A stretch of DNA of 64,000 nt from Sorangium cellulosum So0157-2 (GTDB lineage: Bacteria > Myxococcota_A > Polyangia > Polyangiales > Polyangiaceae), in assembly GCF_000418325.1 (NCBI RefSeq), contig NC_021658.1, forward strand, positions 13,124,501 to 13,188,500, in the 5' to 3' direction. Below the pieces are notes generated by a model, which ran no database searches, was not told the DNA's origin, and was given only the letters and a program-made list of their open reading frames with translations. Positions 48,124-55,582 of the stretch are shown here, one piece after another. Position numbers and translations under genes: made by a program. The number at the start of each line of letters is the position of its first letter. Within the stretch, counting starts at the first letter, position 1.

Positions 48124-49166
48124 CGGCGCGGGCGCCGCGCGGCAAGGCCCCGCGCGGCAAGACCGAGCTGCCGCCGCGCTGGCGGCTCTCCGCGGGGGAC
48201 TACGTCGTCGCCATGAGCGTGACGCCCGACGGCAGCCTGTGCGCGATCGCTACCGGCGCCGGTGCGGTGCTCGGCGTCGACATGGAGACCGGCGCGGTGC
48301 GCTGGCGCAGCGAGGCGCACCGGAGCGGGGCCCTCGCGCTTCAGTTCTCCCCCTCCGGAGCGCTCCTCGCCACGTGCGGTCAGGATGGGAATGCGCGCCT
48401 CTTCGACCTCGCCGGCGCCCTCGTGGCCGAGCTCCCCGGCGGGGCGGCGTGGGTCGAGCACGTGGCGTGGGCGCCCGACGGCGAGCTCCTGGCCACCGCC
48501 TCGGGGCGCACCGTGCGCATCTGGACGAAGCGCGGCGAGCCGGTCGTCGAGACGGAGCCGCTCCCCAGCACGATCGCCGCCCTCGCCTGGCGGGCGGATC
48601 GCGCCGAGCTCGCGGCGGCGTGTTACGGCGGCGTCTACCTCTGGTCGGTCGGCGCAGGGGCCACGTCGCGCCACCTCGCCTGGCAGGGCTCGCTCGTGTC
48701 CATGGCGTGGAGCCCCGACGGCAAGGTCATCGCCTGCGGGAGCCAGGACCGATCGGTCCACTTCTGGCGCCTAGCGACCGGGCAGGACTCCGAGATGCGC
48801 GGTTATCCCGCGAAGCCGAAGGCGCTCGCCTGGGACGCGCAGTCGCGCCTGCTCGCGACCGGCGGCGCGCCGGCGGTCACGCTCTGGGACTTCTCGGGGA
48901 AGGGCCCGGAAGGCACCCGGCCCATCGAGCTCGAGGGTCACATGGACACGTGCGTCCAGCTCGCATTCAGCCCGCGAAAGGGGGTGCTCGCGAGCGGTGC
49001 ACGGGACCACGGTGTGCTGCTGTGGGAGCCGCGGCGGCTCGCGAAGCCGGTGCGCTACGCGTTCCTGGAGGCCGAGGTCACCGCGCTGGTCTGGCACCCC
49101 GCGCACGCGGGGCTCCTCGGCGCGGACGCGTCCGGTACGGTCGTGTGCTGGCAGGTGGTGGAATAG
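48111..49166 (+). CDS. WD40-repeat protein coupled to the COG0523 GTPase
   Basis: The 351-residue protein forms a predicted seven-bladed propeller; WD40-type blades end with motifs such as NARLFDLAG, TVRIWTKRG, VYLWSVGAG, SVHFWRLATG, AVTLWDFSG and GVLLWEPRR. It has no signal peptide, so it is cytoplasmic, presumably a scaffold. Its ATG lies inside the last codons of the GTPase gene (13-bp overlap), which makes coupled translation likely. Association of WD40 genes with zinc-linked COG0523 genes is known in other proteobacteria. It has few cysteines, so direct metal binding is doubtful. Confidence 0.85.
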   Translation: MPGVTARAPRGKAPRGKTELPPRWRLSAGDYVVAMSVTPDGSLCAIATGAGAVLGVDMETGAVRWRSEAHRSGALALQFSPSGALLATCGQDGNARLFDLAGALVAELPGGAAWVEHVAWAPDGELLATASGRTVRIWTKRGEPVVETEPLPSTIAALAWRADRAELAAACYGGVYLWSVGAGATSRHLAWQGSLVSMAWSPDGKVIACGSQDRSVHFWRLATGQDSEMRGYPAKPKALAWDAQSRLLATGGAPAVTLWDFSGKGPEGTRPIELEGHMDTCVQLAFSPRKGVLASGARDHGVLLWEPRRLAKPVRYAFLEAEVTALVWHPAHAGLLGADASGTVVCWQVVE

Positions 49167-49381
49167 CGGCGAGGCTGGCCGGGGGGCGAGCCCGTCCAGG
49201 CGACTGCCGTCCCAGAGGATATTTGGATGACCGGTGCATGCCGAGGGGGTAGGTTGGTTCCCCTGGGGCCCTCATTCTCGTGGGTGACAGCCGCCGGGAG
49301 GTCGGGCCTTCAGAGGCGGAGGCGAGCAGCTTCTTCCTGTTCCCGACGCGCGTTTTCCCGCCGTCGATGAAGGAGACCAGC

Positions 49382-49732
49382 ATGAAGGACCACGCGACCC
49401 ACGACGAGCACGCCCACGATCACGGCCAGGCGTGCGGACACCAGGCGATACGTCACGGTGACCACGTCGACTACCTGCACGACGGACACTTGCATCACCG
49501 GCATGACGATCATGTCGACGAGCACGTCCTCTCGGTGGACGACGACAATCCTGCGCAGTGTACCCCGAGCCACGCGTGCTCGGGGCATGACGTGAAGCAC
49601 GAGCACGGCGATGGGTGCGGGCACCCCGCGGTCCCTCACGGAGATCACGTGGACTTCCTCGTCGACGGCCACTTGCACCACCCGCACGGCGGGCACTGCG
49701 ACCATCACGGCAGCGTCCAGCTGATGGCGTAG
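49382..49732 (+). CDS. Histidine-rich protein, probable zinc store or chaperone
   Basis: Of 116 residues, 29 are His and 5 are Cys. Two copies of a module occur: CGHQAIRHGDHVDYL (18-32) and CGHPAVPHGDHVDFL (79-93), each continuing with DGHLHH. There is no signal peptide. The ATG at 49382 is seven bases after AAGGAG; an in-frame ATG at 49367 would add five residues. It lies 215 bp after the WD40 gene in the same direction, and its stop is 3 bp from the convergent DUF1826 gene. The composition strongly implies binding of several zinc or nickel ions. Confidence 0.88.
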   Translation: MKDHATHDEHAHDHGQACGHQAIRHGDHVDYLHDGHLHHRHDDHVDEHVLSVDDDNPAQCTPSHACSGHDVKHEHGDGCGHPAVPHGDHVDFLVDGHLHHPHGGHCDHHGSVQLMA

Positions 49733-49735
49733 CGC

Positions 49736-50419
49736 TCAAGCGAGGGCGTCGAGCGTCACGACGACCCGCGGCGATGCTCCGGGCGGCGACCGGTGCACCG
49801 CGCCGCGGTCCCGGTTGCCTGGCCAGGCCTCGCCCTTGAGCAACCCGACGTCGAACGGATCCATCCGGCGGAGGCGCGCGCCGGCGCGCAGCACCCCCGA
49901 GACCTCGTCGGGGACGCCGTTCGCGCGGTGTCCGAGCCGGTCCCGCCGGACGTCCGCGTGCTCTGCCCACTCGGTCCCCGGCCCGACATAGGTGGTCACC
50001 AGGCGGACGGTCACCATGTCGGCGTGGAGACGAGGGCACATGGGCTTGTCGAGCCGCGCGAGCCGCACGCCGATCCGCGGGCAGCCGGTGAGATCCGCGA
50101 AGAGCGAGATCAAGCCGCGCACGTCGTCGAGGAAGGCGTCACGCCCGGGAGAGGGAGGCGCTCCGGCAGCCAGCGCCGCGACGTCCGGCGCGCCGGGATC
50201 CACGCGCAGCGTCTCGGAGAGCGGCCGCGGCAGCAGCCACCCGCGCACGAAGGCGTCCACGTCGGGGTCGATCTCCCTCCGCAGCACGCACACGCTCACC
50301 TCGGGCGCCGCGAGCTCGGCCAGGTCGGCGAGCTCCGTCACGAGGCGCGTCGAGCTGCCCGGCGCTGCGCGCGGCGATGCGAGATCGTGGGGGGCCTCAG
50401 CGATCGTTGTCGTCATCAT
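49736..50419 (-). CDS. DUF1826 family protein
   Basis: The 227-residue protein has the DUF1826 core: CPRLHADMVTVRLVTTYVGPGTEW, an internal VLRAGARLRRMDPFDVGLLKGE, and a closing HRSPPGASPRVVVTLD. The family's chemistry is unknown, but its genes are regularly found in predicted Zur regulons next to COG0523 genes, as here. The CxxxHxD-type segment and HRSP near the end suggest a cupin-like metal site. I chose the first of two adjacent ATGs at 50419; a longer start at 50479 exists. Confidence 0.85.
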   Translation of the reverse strand: MMTTTIAEAPHDLASPRAAPGSSTRLVTELADLAELAAPEVSVCVLRREIDPDVDAFVRGWLLPRPLSETLRVDPGAPDVAALAAGAPPSPGRDAFLDDVRGLISLFADLTGCPRIGVRLARLDKPMCPRLHADMVTVRLVTTYVGPGTEWAEHADVRRDRLGHRANGVPDEVSGVLRAGARLRRMDPFDVGLLKGEAWPGNRDRGAVHRSPPGASPRVVVTLDALA

Positions 50420-50507
50420 CTTGTGTTCGCCTTCTTCCGTGGGCGCCGCGGCGTGAGCCGTCATGCCGCGACGAAGCATCTCGGGATCATGATGTCACGG
50501 GATGCGC

Positions 50508-50534
50508 CGCTGATGCAATCAAGTTGCATCAGTT
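50508..50534. promoter_or_regulatory. Putative Zur/Fur-type operator, site 2
   Basis: A perfect dyad, CTGATGCAA-N5-TTGCATCAG (50510-50532), with core GCAA-N5-TTGC. It lies between DUF1826 and L33, 105 bp before the L33 start and 91 bp from the DUF1826 start, so it can control both. Confidence 0.65.
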
Positions 50535-50636
50535 ACCGAGGCGAGGTAGTAGCTCTGCGTCCGGCATGTCCTGTGGTCCGCTGCCGCGGACCCCGGGCCG
50601 CATCTTGCCGCCGAGCGATAATAAGGAGATGACCTC

Positions 50637-50807
50637 GTGCGCGATATCATCAAGCTCGTCTCGTCTGCGGGGACTGGCTACTGCTATTACACGACGAAGA
50701 ACAAACGAACGATGACGGAGAAGATGCAGATCAAGAAGTACGACCCCGTCGCGCGCAAGCACGTGGTCTTCACGGAAGGGAAGATCTCGAAGGGCGGCGG
50801 CAAGTAA
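50637..50807 (+). CDS. rpmG: Ribosomal protein L33, zinc-independent (C-minus) form
   Basis: This 56-residue protein (too small for many gene finders) reads MRDIIKLVSSAGTGYCYYTT then KNKRTMTEKMQIKKYDP and KHVVFTEGKI, a clear L33. It has only one Cys and lacks both CxxC zinc knuckles, so it is the zinc-free paralogue that replaces the zinc-binding form in starved cells. The start is a GTG at 50637 with AAGGAG nine bases upstream. Its position opposite DUF1826, with a perfect dyad between them, fits Zur control. Confidence 0.92.
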   Translation: MRDIIKLVSSAGTGYCYYTTKNKRTMTEKMQIKKYDPVARKHVVFTEGKISKGGGK

Positions 50808-50897
50808 GCGCGATGCCGTCGCGCTGCTGGCGAGCGCGACGCGCCCGTCGTGCGCGTGGGCCCGCCGCGGATGCGCCATGCCATCCTGCATGGCGCC

Positions 50898-51841
50898 TCA
50901 CGGGAGGAGGGGCTGTGCAGGCTCCGCCTCGCTCTCCTGCTCTCCTGCCTCCTGCCATGCCGGGAAGGGGTCCTCGAACGGGCGCCAGCCGGAGGGCCCC
51001 GCGACCATCTCTTCCTGGGTGAGCGGGCACGCGTCGAGGCCGCGCGTGAGCTCCTCCCGGGCCACGTCGACGCCGATGAAGACGATCTCCTGCCGCCGGT
51101 CGCCCCAGACCGGATGCCACGCGGCGTCGAGCGCGGCGCGCTCCTCCTCGTCCTCCGGCCGCTGGTCCTCCGGAAGCGCCGCGTACCAGCGGCCCGCCGC
51201 CTCGAACGAGGCCGCGCCGCCCGCCTGCGACCATTCCGCGGTGATGTCCGTGCGGGTCGCGAGCCAGAAGACCCCTTTCGAGCGGAGCACTCCATCCCGG
51301 GCGGCGGCGCCGTGGATGAAGTCCCAGAGCCGCTCCGGGTGCATCGGGCGCTCCGCGCGGTAGACGAAGCTCTCGATCCCGTACTCCTCGGTCTCGGGGA
51401 CGTGCTCGCCGCGCAGCTCCCTCATCCAGCCGGGCGAGCGCGCCGCTTCCTCGAAGTCGAAGCGCCCCGTGCCGAGGATCTCGCGAGGCTCGACCTGGCC
51501 CCGGCAGGCCCTGACGATCCGGGCGCCGGGGTTCAGGTGCCGGAGCATCGCCGTGAGCCGCTCGACCTCGTCCTCGCCGACGAGATCCGTCTTGTTGATC
51601 ACGAGCGCGTTCGCGAACTCGACCTGCTCGACGAGCAGTTCGGCGACCGTGCGCTCGTCGCCCTCGTCCAGCGCGGCCTTGCGCGCCCGGAGGTCGTCGG
51701 CGCTCGTCCAGTCCGAGAGGAACCGCTGCGCGTCGACGACGGTGACGAGCGTGTCCAGCCGGGCGACCTCCGAGAGGCTCTGCCGGTCGCGGGATCCTCG
51801 AAGGTGAACGTCTCGGCCGCGGGGAGCGGCTCCGAGATGCC
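50898..51841 (-). pseudogene. 5'-truncated, frameshifted second COG0523 (ZigA-type) gene
   Basis: The surviving part matches ZigA-type COG0523 proteins from GISEPLPAAETFTFED onward: VARLDTLVTVVDAQRFL, LVINKTDLV, RGEHVPETEEYGIESFVYRA, KGVFWLATRTD and GDRRQEIVFIG. The first 100 or so residues with the P-loop and CxCC are absent; the match begins only 15 bp after the stop of the upstream lipoprotein gene. At about 51783 one base is missing between ..DPATG and QSLSEVA, so the remnant is also out of frame. Without P-loop and CxCC it cannot act as a metallochaperone. Confidence 0.85.
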
Positions 51842-51856
51842 CCCTGACGGCCGCAC

Positions 51857-52441
51857 TCAGTCGATGGCGTTGCACCCGTTCTGGCGCTCGATGAGGAGCT
51901 CCTGCGTCGCGGTCGTATCGGAGAGCGTGAAGCGGTACGTCGCGTTCGCGGTGAGGGTGACGCCGATCGCCCGCGTGATGTTGGAGCAGCCGCTCACCGC
52001 GATATCGTAGGTCTTGGTCACGGCGTCACCGACCGAATCGAGGACCGTCACCGAGACGTCGGGGTCCTTGAGGAAGATCACGTAATCATCCGTGAACCCA
52101 TATCGGAACTTGACCGTACCCTGGAACGAGCTCCCCGAGCCGGGGAGGGTCACGGTCCACCACTTGTGGGTCTCGTTGACGTTGGGACTCGCGTTCGTGA
52201 AGCTCTGGCTGGCGCTCGCGGTCACCGCGCCGAACGGGCCAGCGGTGGTGTGATTGCACGAATGGGTGACCACGGTGGAGCCGATCGAGGAGCAGACCAG
52301 GGCCTCCCCGGCCTCTTCGATCTCCTCGACCTCATCGATGGGCTCGCCCTCCGGATCCCACGTGGGATCGGCGATGCACGCCGCGGAGAGCAGGCCGAAC
52401 ATGGAAGCGGACGCCAGGCGCAGGATGGTCTTCATGATCAT
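51857..52441 (-). CDS. Lipoprotein with HxCxH-GPF domain (copy B)
   Basis: The 194-residue protein has a lipobox (LLSAAC, Cys22), an acidic spacer rich in Glu (about 27-47), then one HxCxH-GPF domain: H60, C62, H64 in THSCNHTTAGPF, H92 in THKWWTV, and C152 in SGCSNITRAIG. The rest is beta-rich (VIFLKDPDVSVTVLDS). The ATG at 52441 follows GAGAGGA. It lies 40 bp downstream of copy A and directly before the COG0523 remnant. I know no named family; a surface zinc-binding role is inferred from motif and context. Confidence 0.75.
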   Translation of the reverse strand: MIMKTILRLASASMFGLLSAACIADPTWDPEGEPIDEVEEIEEAGEALVCSSIGSTVVTHSCNHTTAGPFGAVTASASQSFTNASPNVNETHKWWTVTLPGSGSSFQGTVKFRYGFTDDYVIFLKDPDVSVTVLDSVGDAVTKTYDIAVSGCSNITRAIGVTLTANATYRFTLSDTTATQELLIERQNGCNAID

Positions 52442-52481
52442 GTTCCTCTCGTGGGGATTCTCTTCGTCGAAAGATGCCGGA

Positions 52482-53447
52482 TCAGTGCTCATGCTCGTGT
52501 CCGCCGCACCCCTCATCCAGGATGAGGAGCTCGACGGTCGTGGTGCCCGCCAGCCGGTCGCCCTTCAGCACGCTGAGCTTGAAGTGGTCGGCGACCACGT
52601 CGTCGCCGGGGACGGCGCCGTCCGTGCAGGCCACGAACTCGTACTTCTCTCCTGCGGCGATGCCCGCGGGCGTCGTCGGGTGCCACACGCTCGCGCCGCC
52701 CTGGTAGAAGCAGTAGGTGAGAGGGTCGCTCTCGCCCTCGCGATGAGCGAACACCACCCAGCCCTTGCCGGCATTGCCGCTCACGACCGGGATCTCGCCG
52801 GGCAGCTCGAACGTGAACGGGTGCTCGACGCCCTCCTCGGCGACGACCCATGACGGCGGGTCGTAGGACCGGGCCGCGGTGAGCAGGATGCCCTCCGGCG
52901 CGTTGAACTCCGCGAGGTTCTCGATGAGCACGAGCGCGCTCTGCTCGCTGCCCGGCTCGAACACGATCGTGTACGTCTCCGCCGACGAGAGCTCGACGAC
53001 GAGGGCGCGGGAGAGCGAGGAGCACTCCGCGGGATCGATGCTCACGTCCTCCTCGACGGCGACCGGCGTGCCCGATGAATCCAGGACCGACACGTTGACG
53101 GAGGGGTCCAGGAAGATCGCGAAATCACCGTCCCCGTCGGGCGTGTAGAGGACCGCTCCCCCGAAGCCCGCGCCCGAGCTGACGAGGTTGACCGTGTACG
53201 CCGTGTGCTCCGCGCTGACGTCGGTCGTGGTCGTCGCGGGATCCGCGCCCGCGGTCACCGTCACGAACGGGCCGACGCTCGCGTGGATGCACGTATGCTC
53301 GATGGCCTCCTCTCCGAGGAGAGGGCACTCGCCGCCCTCGAGCGCGCTCTGGCCCTCGTCGAGGCTCGCCGGCTCACCGCCGGCAGAGACCGAGCAGGCC
53401 ACTAGGAAGGGGATGGCGAGAGGGAACGCTGCGCGCGCAATTCTCAT
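52482..53447 (-). CDS. Lipoprotein with HxCxH-GPF domain (copy A) and His-tail
   Basis: The 321-residue protein has a lipobox (FLVAC, Cys18) and an HxCxH-GPF domain at about 48-185: H51, C53, H55 in EHTCIHASVGPF, H81 in EHTAYTV, C142 in AECSSLSRA. A second beta domain (about 190-312) follows with TYCFYQGG and EFVACTDG, and the protein ends CGGHEHEH, a likely extra metal site. The ATG at 53447 follows GGAG. The operator at 53533-53559 lies 86 bp upstream. It forms an operon with copy B downstream. Function is unassigned; extracytoplasmic zinc capture is inferred. Confidence 0.78.
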   Translation of the reverse strand: MRIARAAFPLAIPFLVACSVSAGGEPASLDEGQSALEGGECPLLGEEAIEHTCIHASVGPFVTVTAGADPATTTTDVSAEHTAYTVNLVSSGAGFGGAVLYTPDGDGDFAIFLDPSVNVSVLDSSGTPVAVEEDVSIDPAECSSLSRALVVELSSAETYTIVFEPGSEQSALVLIENLAEFNAPEGILLTAARSYDPPSWVVAEEGVEHPFTFELPGEIPVVSGNAGKGWVVFAHREGESDPLTYCFYQGGASVWHPTTPAGIAAGEKYEFVACTDGAVPGDDVVADHFKLSVLKGDRLAGTTTVELLILDEGCGGHEHEH

Positions 53448-53755
53448 CTTTGCACTCCAGGTTGAAGCTACGCCGCCGATCGCGGCGGGCCCGCAGGGCC
53501 GACCTTCGATCGCGTATCAATTGCATAAGTAGATCAATTGCAACTCGATCGCAATTGATTTCATGGCGCCGCTCGGCCGCTCGACGGCGTGACGCGCGGA
53601 TGGGCGGAGGTCGTCCGATGCCACGGGACAGGTCGGACGGGATGCGCGCGCGAGGCGACACCGCGAGCGACCCGCGGCGAGGGCCCCCGTCGAGGACCCT
53701 GGGGAATGGCCCGAACGGCTGGTTCGGGTGCGGAGCGACGTCCGAGCGCCTCGGA
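53448..53755. other. Intergenic promoter region of the HxCxH lipoprotein operon
   Basis: The region holds operator site 3 and a further half-site ATCAATTGCAT at about 53516-53526, giving ATCAATTGCA twice as a direct repeat at 18-base spacing. The remaining 190 bases next to the upstream gene show nothing recognisable. Confidence 0.6.
53533..53559. promoter_or_regulatory. Putative Zur/Fur-type operator, site 3
   Basis: ATCAATTGCAA-N5-TCGCAATTGAT: the 11-base arms match at 10 positions. The core is GCAA-N5-TCGC. It is 86 bp upstream of the ATG at 53447 and lies in a conspicuous AT-rich island. Confidence 0.65.
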
Positions 53756-54691
53756 TTACAGGGCGCTCACCGTGCAGAGGCCGATCCCGTTGACGTGCGC
53801 CTGCGAGGCGGATGCGGCGAGCACGAAGTGCTTGAGCGTCCTCGCTTCGAGCGGGATGCTGCCGGGGTTGTAGATGATCGGGGCGCCGCTCTCGTCCAGC
53901 AGCGGCCCGCCGCCCAGGCCCCTCAGATCCGACAGCCGCTGCGCGTCGAGCTCCTCGAAATCGATGTGCCGGTCGGCGCCCGCCGCCGCCGCCATTGCGT
54001 CGAAGCGGAGGTCGGCGATCTCCGAGCCGAGCGTGTCCCAGAACGTGTGGTCCACGTGCACGGTGATCTCCGCCTCGGTCGTGGCGTGGCTCTTCACGAC
54101 GAAGCCGTCCGTGCCGTCCAGGCCGTTCGTGCAGTTCGAGTTGCGCGTCGGGTTCACGAGACCCCAGCTGAAGGTGTACGTCTCGCCGCCCTTCGTCGCC
54201 GCGCCCTCGATCCAGTAGGTGTATCCGTTCGACGCCATCCGCTCGACATCGGCCTGTGACACGTCGTTCAGGTTCACCGCATCCTGCGTGGCAGGGAGCA
54301 CCTTGAGGCTGAAGCGCTCCCAGCGGCGCGCCTCGAGCCCCTCGAACACCGCGATCGTCGGGTCGCCTCGATGGAGGTCGGCGACGTAGATGGACTCGTC
54401 CTTGAACGCGCCGGCGCCGTCAGCGCCCCTGAGCTCGATGTCGCCGAGCGAGACGATGAACTTGTCGAACGTCACCGTCCACCCGTCCACGAACGCGAGC
54501 TCGCGGCCGTTCTTGATCACCGGGTAGCCCTCCTTGGCGGCGTCCTCGCCGCTCACGCGCAGGGCGAGCGATCCTTGCTCGGACGCCGATTCGCCGTCGC
54601 CCGCGACGCACCCGAACGCCGGCCCGACGAGGCCGCTCAGGACTGCGATCATCCCACGCCGCTTCCAGCGGCACATTGCCTTGTGCACCAT
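53756..54691 (-). CDS. Lipoprotein, paralogue of the receptor-linked lipoprotein at 54749
   Basis: The 311-residue protein has a lipoprotein signal (AFGC, Cys28) and a beta-rich domain with GWTVTFDKFIVSLGDIEL, YWIEGAATKGGETYTFSWGL, the strand ITVHVDHTFWDTL, then RHIDFEELDAQ. These segments align with GWDVTLESAVIALG, YVVGVATRG and ELHLEAWFDEAHFD of the neighbouring gene, so the two are paralogues. The HVDH and RH.D residues are potential metal ligands. ATG 54691 has GGAGGAG at good spacing; an ATG at 54700 is too close to it. The gene is third in the receptor operon. Confidence 0.7.
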   Translation of the reverse strand: MVHKAMCRWKRRGMIAVLSGLVGPAFGCVAGDGESASEQGSLALRVSGEDAAKEGYPVIKNGRELAFVDGWTVTFDKFIVSLGDIELRGADGAGAFKDESIYVADLHRGDPTIAVFEGLEARRWERFSLKVLPATQDAVNLNDVSQADVERMASNGYTYWIEGAATKGGETYTFSWGLVNPTRNSNCTNGLDGTDGFVVKSHATTEAEITVHVDHTFWDTLGSEIADLRFDAMAAAAGADRHIDFEELDAQRLSDLRGLGGGPLLDESGAPIIYNPGSIPLEARTLKHFVLAASASQAHVNGIGLCTVSAL

Positions 54692-54748
54692 GGCTGTCAT
54701 CTCCTCCCCGGATGCCGGGGCTCACGAAGACCCGAGCCGGCGCGGCGG

Positions 54749-55582
54749 TCACAGGCTCTTTCCTTGATCCGCCGCGCGCGACCCCTTCGCCGAGAACGCC
54801 GCGGCGCCGCGCGCACCGATGAACCACGCCGCGCCCGCCTGGGTCGAGCGGTTGATCAGGAACCGTCCGCGAGCGCTCTTCTCGGTGAGCCGATCGAAGT
54901 GCGCCTCGTCGAACCACGCTTCGAGGTGCAGCTCGATGGTCACGGACGCGCCGGCATCGAGCTCGGCTGTGAGGGGGATCCCGGCGACCTCGCGCTTGTT
55001 GCCCTCCGCCTCGATGTCGAGCCCTCCCTCGAACGGGATCTCGAGATCCCCGCGGGTCGCCACGCCGACGACGTAGGCGTGATGGCCCTCCAGCCGGGCT
55101 GCGTCCCCTGCGATGGAGGCGCGCGGAGGGTAGAGCCCTACCGAGAGCGAGCGGACGCCGCCGGCCGTGCCGGGGATGTGGCCGAGCCGCACGCCGGGGT
55201 CGAGCGCGTCGAGCGCGACCTGACCGAGCCACTCCCCTTTCACCTCGCCGCCATCGAAGTGTTCGCTGCCCGTGTGGGCGTGCGCCGGCGGGACGAGCGC
55301 GTCCCAGAGCCCTCCGGCCGGGCCGCGCGCGACGAGGTGGGGCGGGTTCTCGTAGAGGTAGACCGGTCCGAGCGCGATGACCGCCGACTCCAGGGTGACG
55401 TCCCAGCCCGTGGTCGTCGTGAACGAGCCGGCGGGCCTGCCAGGAACGGCCGCCGTCGCGAGCTCCAGGGTGAAGCGCACCTCCCGCCCACCGGTGCCGC
55501 TCGGCATATCGCATGCGGGCAGCAGCGTGAGCAGCAGCAGGGCCGCCGCGCGGCCGAGCGCGCGGTCAGGGTACGGTCGCAT
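54749..55582 (-). CDS. Receptor-coupled lipoprotein with His-rich loop
   Basis: The 277-residue protein has a lipobox (LLPAC, Cys24) and a beta-rich domain with a His/Asp-rich loop (PPAHAHTGSEHFDGGE, about residues 95-110) and a second His-containing strand (ELHLEAWFDEAHFD). It starts with ATG at 55582, eight bases after GGAGGAG, and overlaps the end of the TonB-dependent receptor gene by 17 bp, so the two are co-translated. This suggests that it passes substrate to the receptor at the cell surface, as lipoproteins do in other TonB systems. I know no named family. Confidence 0.72.
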   Translation of the reverse strand: MRPYPDRALGRAAALLLLTLLPACDMPSGTGGREVRFTLELATAAVPGRPAGSFTTTTGWDVTLESAVIALGPVYLYENPPHLVARGPAGGLWDALVPPAHAHTGSEHFDGGEVKGEWLGQVALDALDPGVRLGHIPGTAGGVRSLSVGLYPPRASIAGDAARLEGHHAYVVGVATRGDLEIPFEGGLDIEAEGNKREVAGIPLTAELDAGASVTIELHLEAWFDEAHFDRLTEKSARGRFLINRSTQAGAAWFIGARGAAAFSAKGSRAADQGKSL

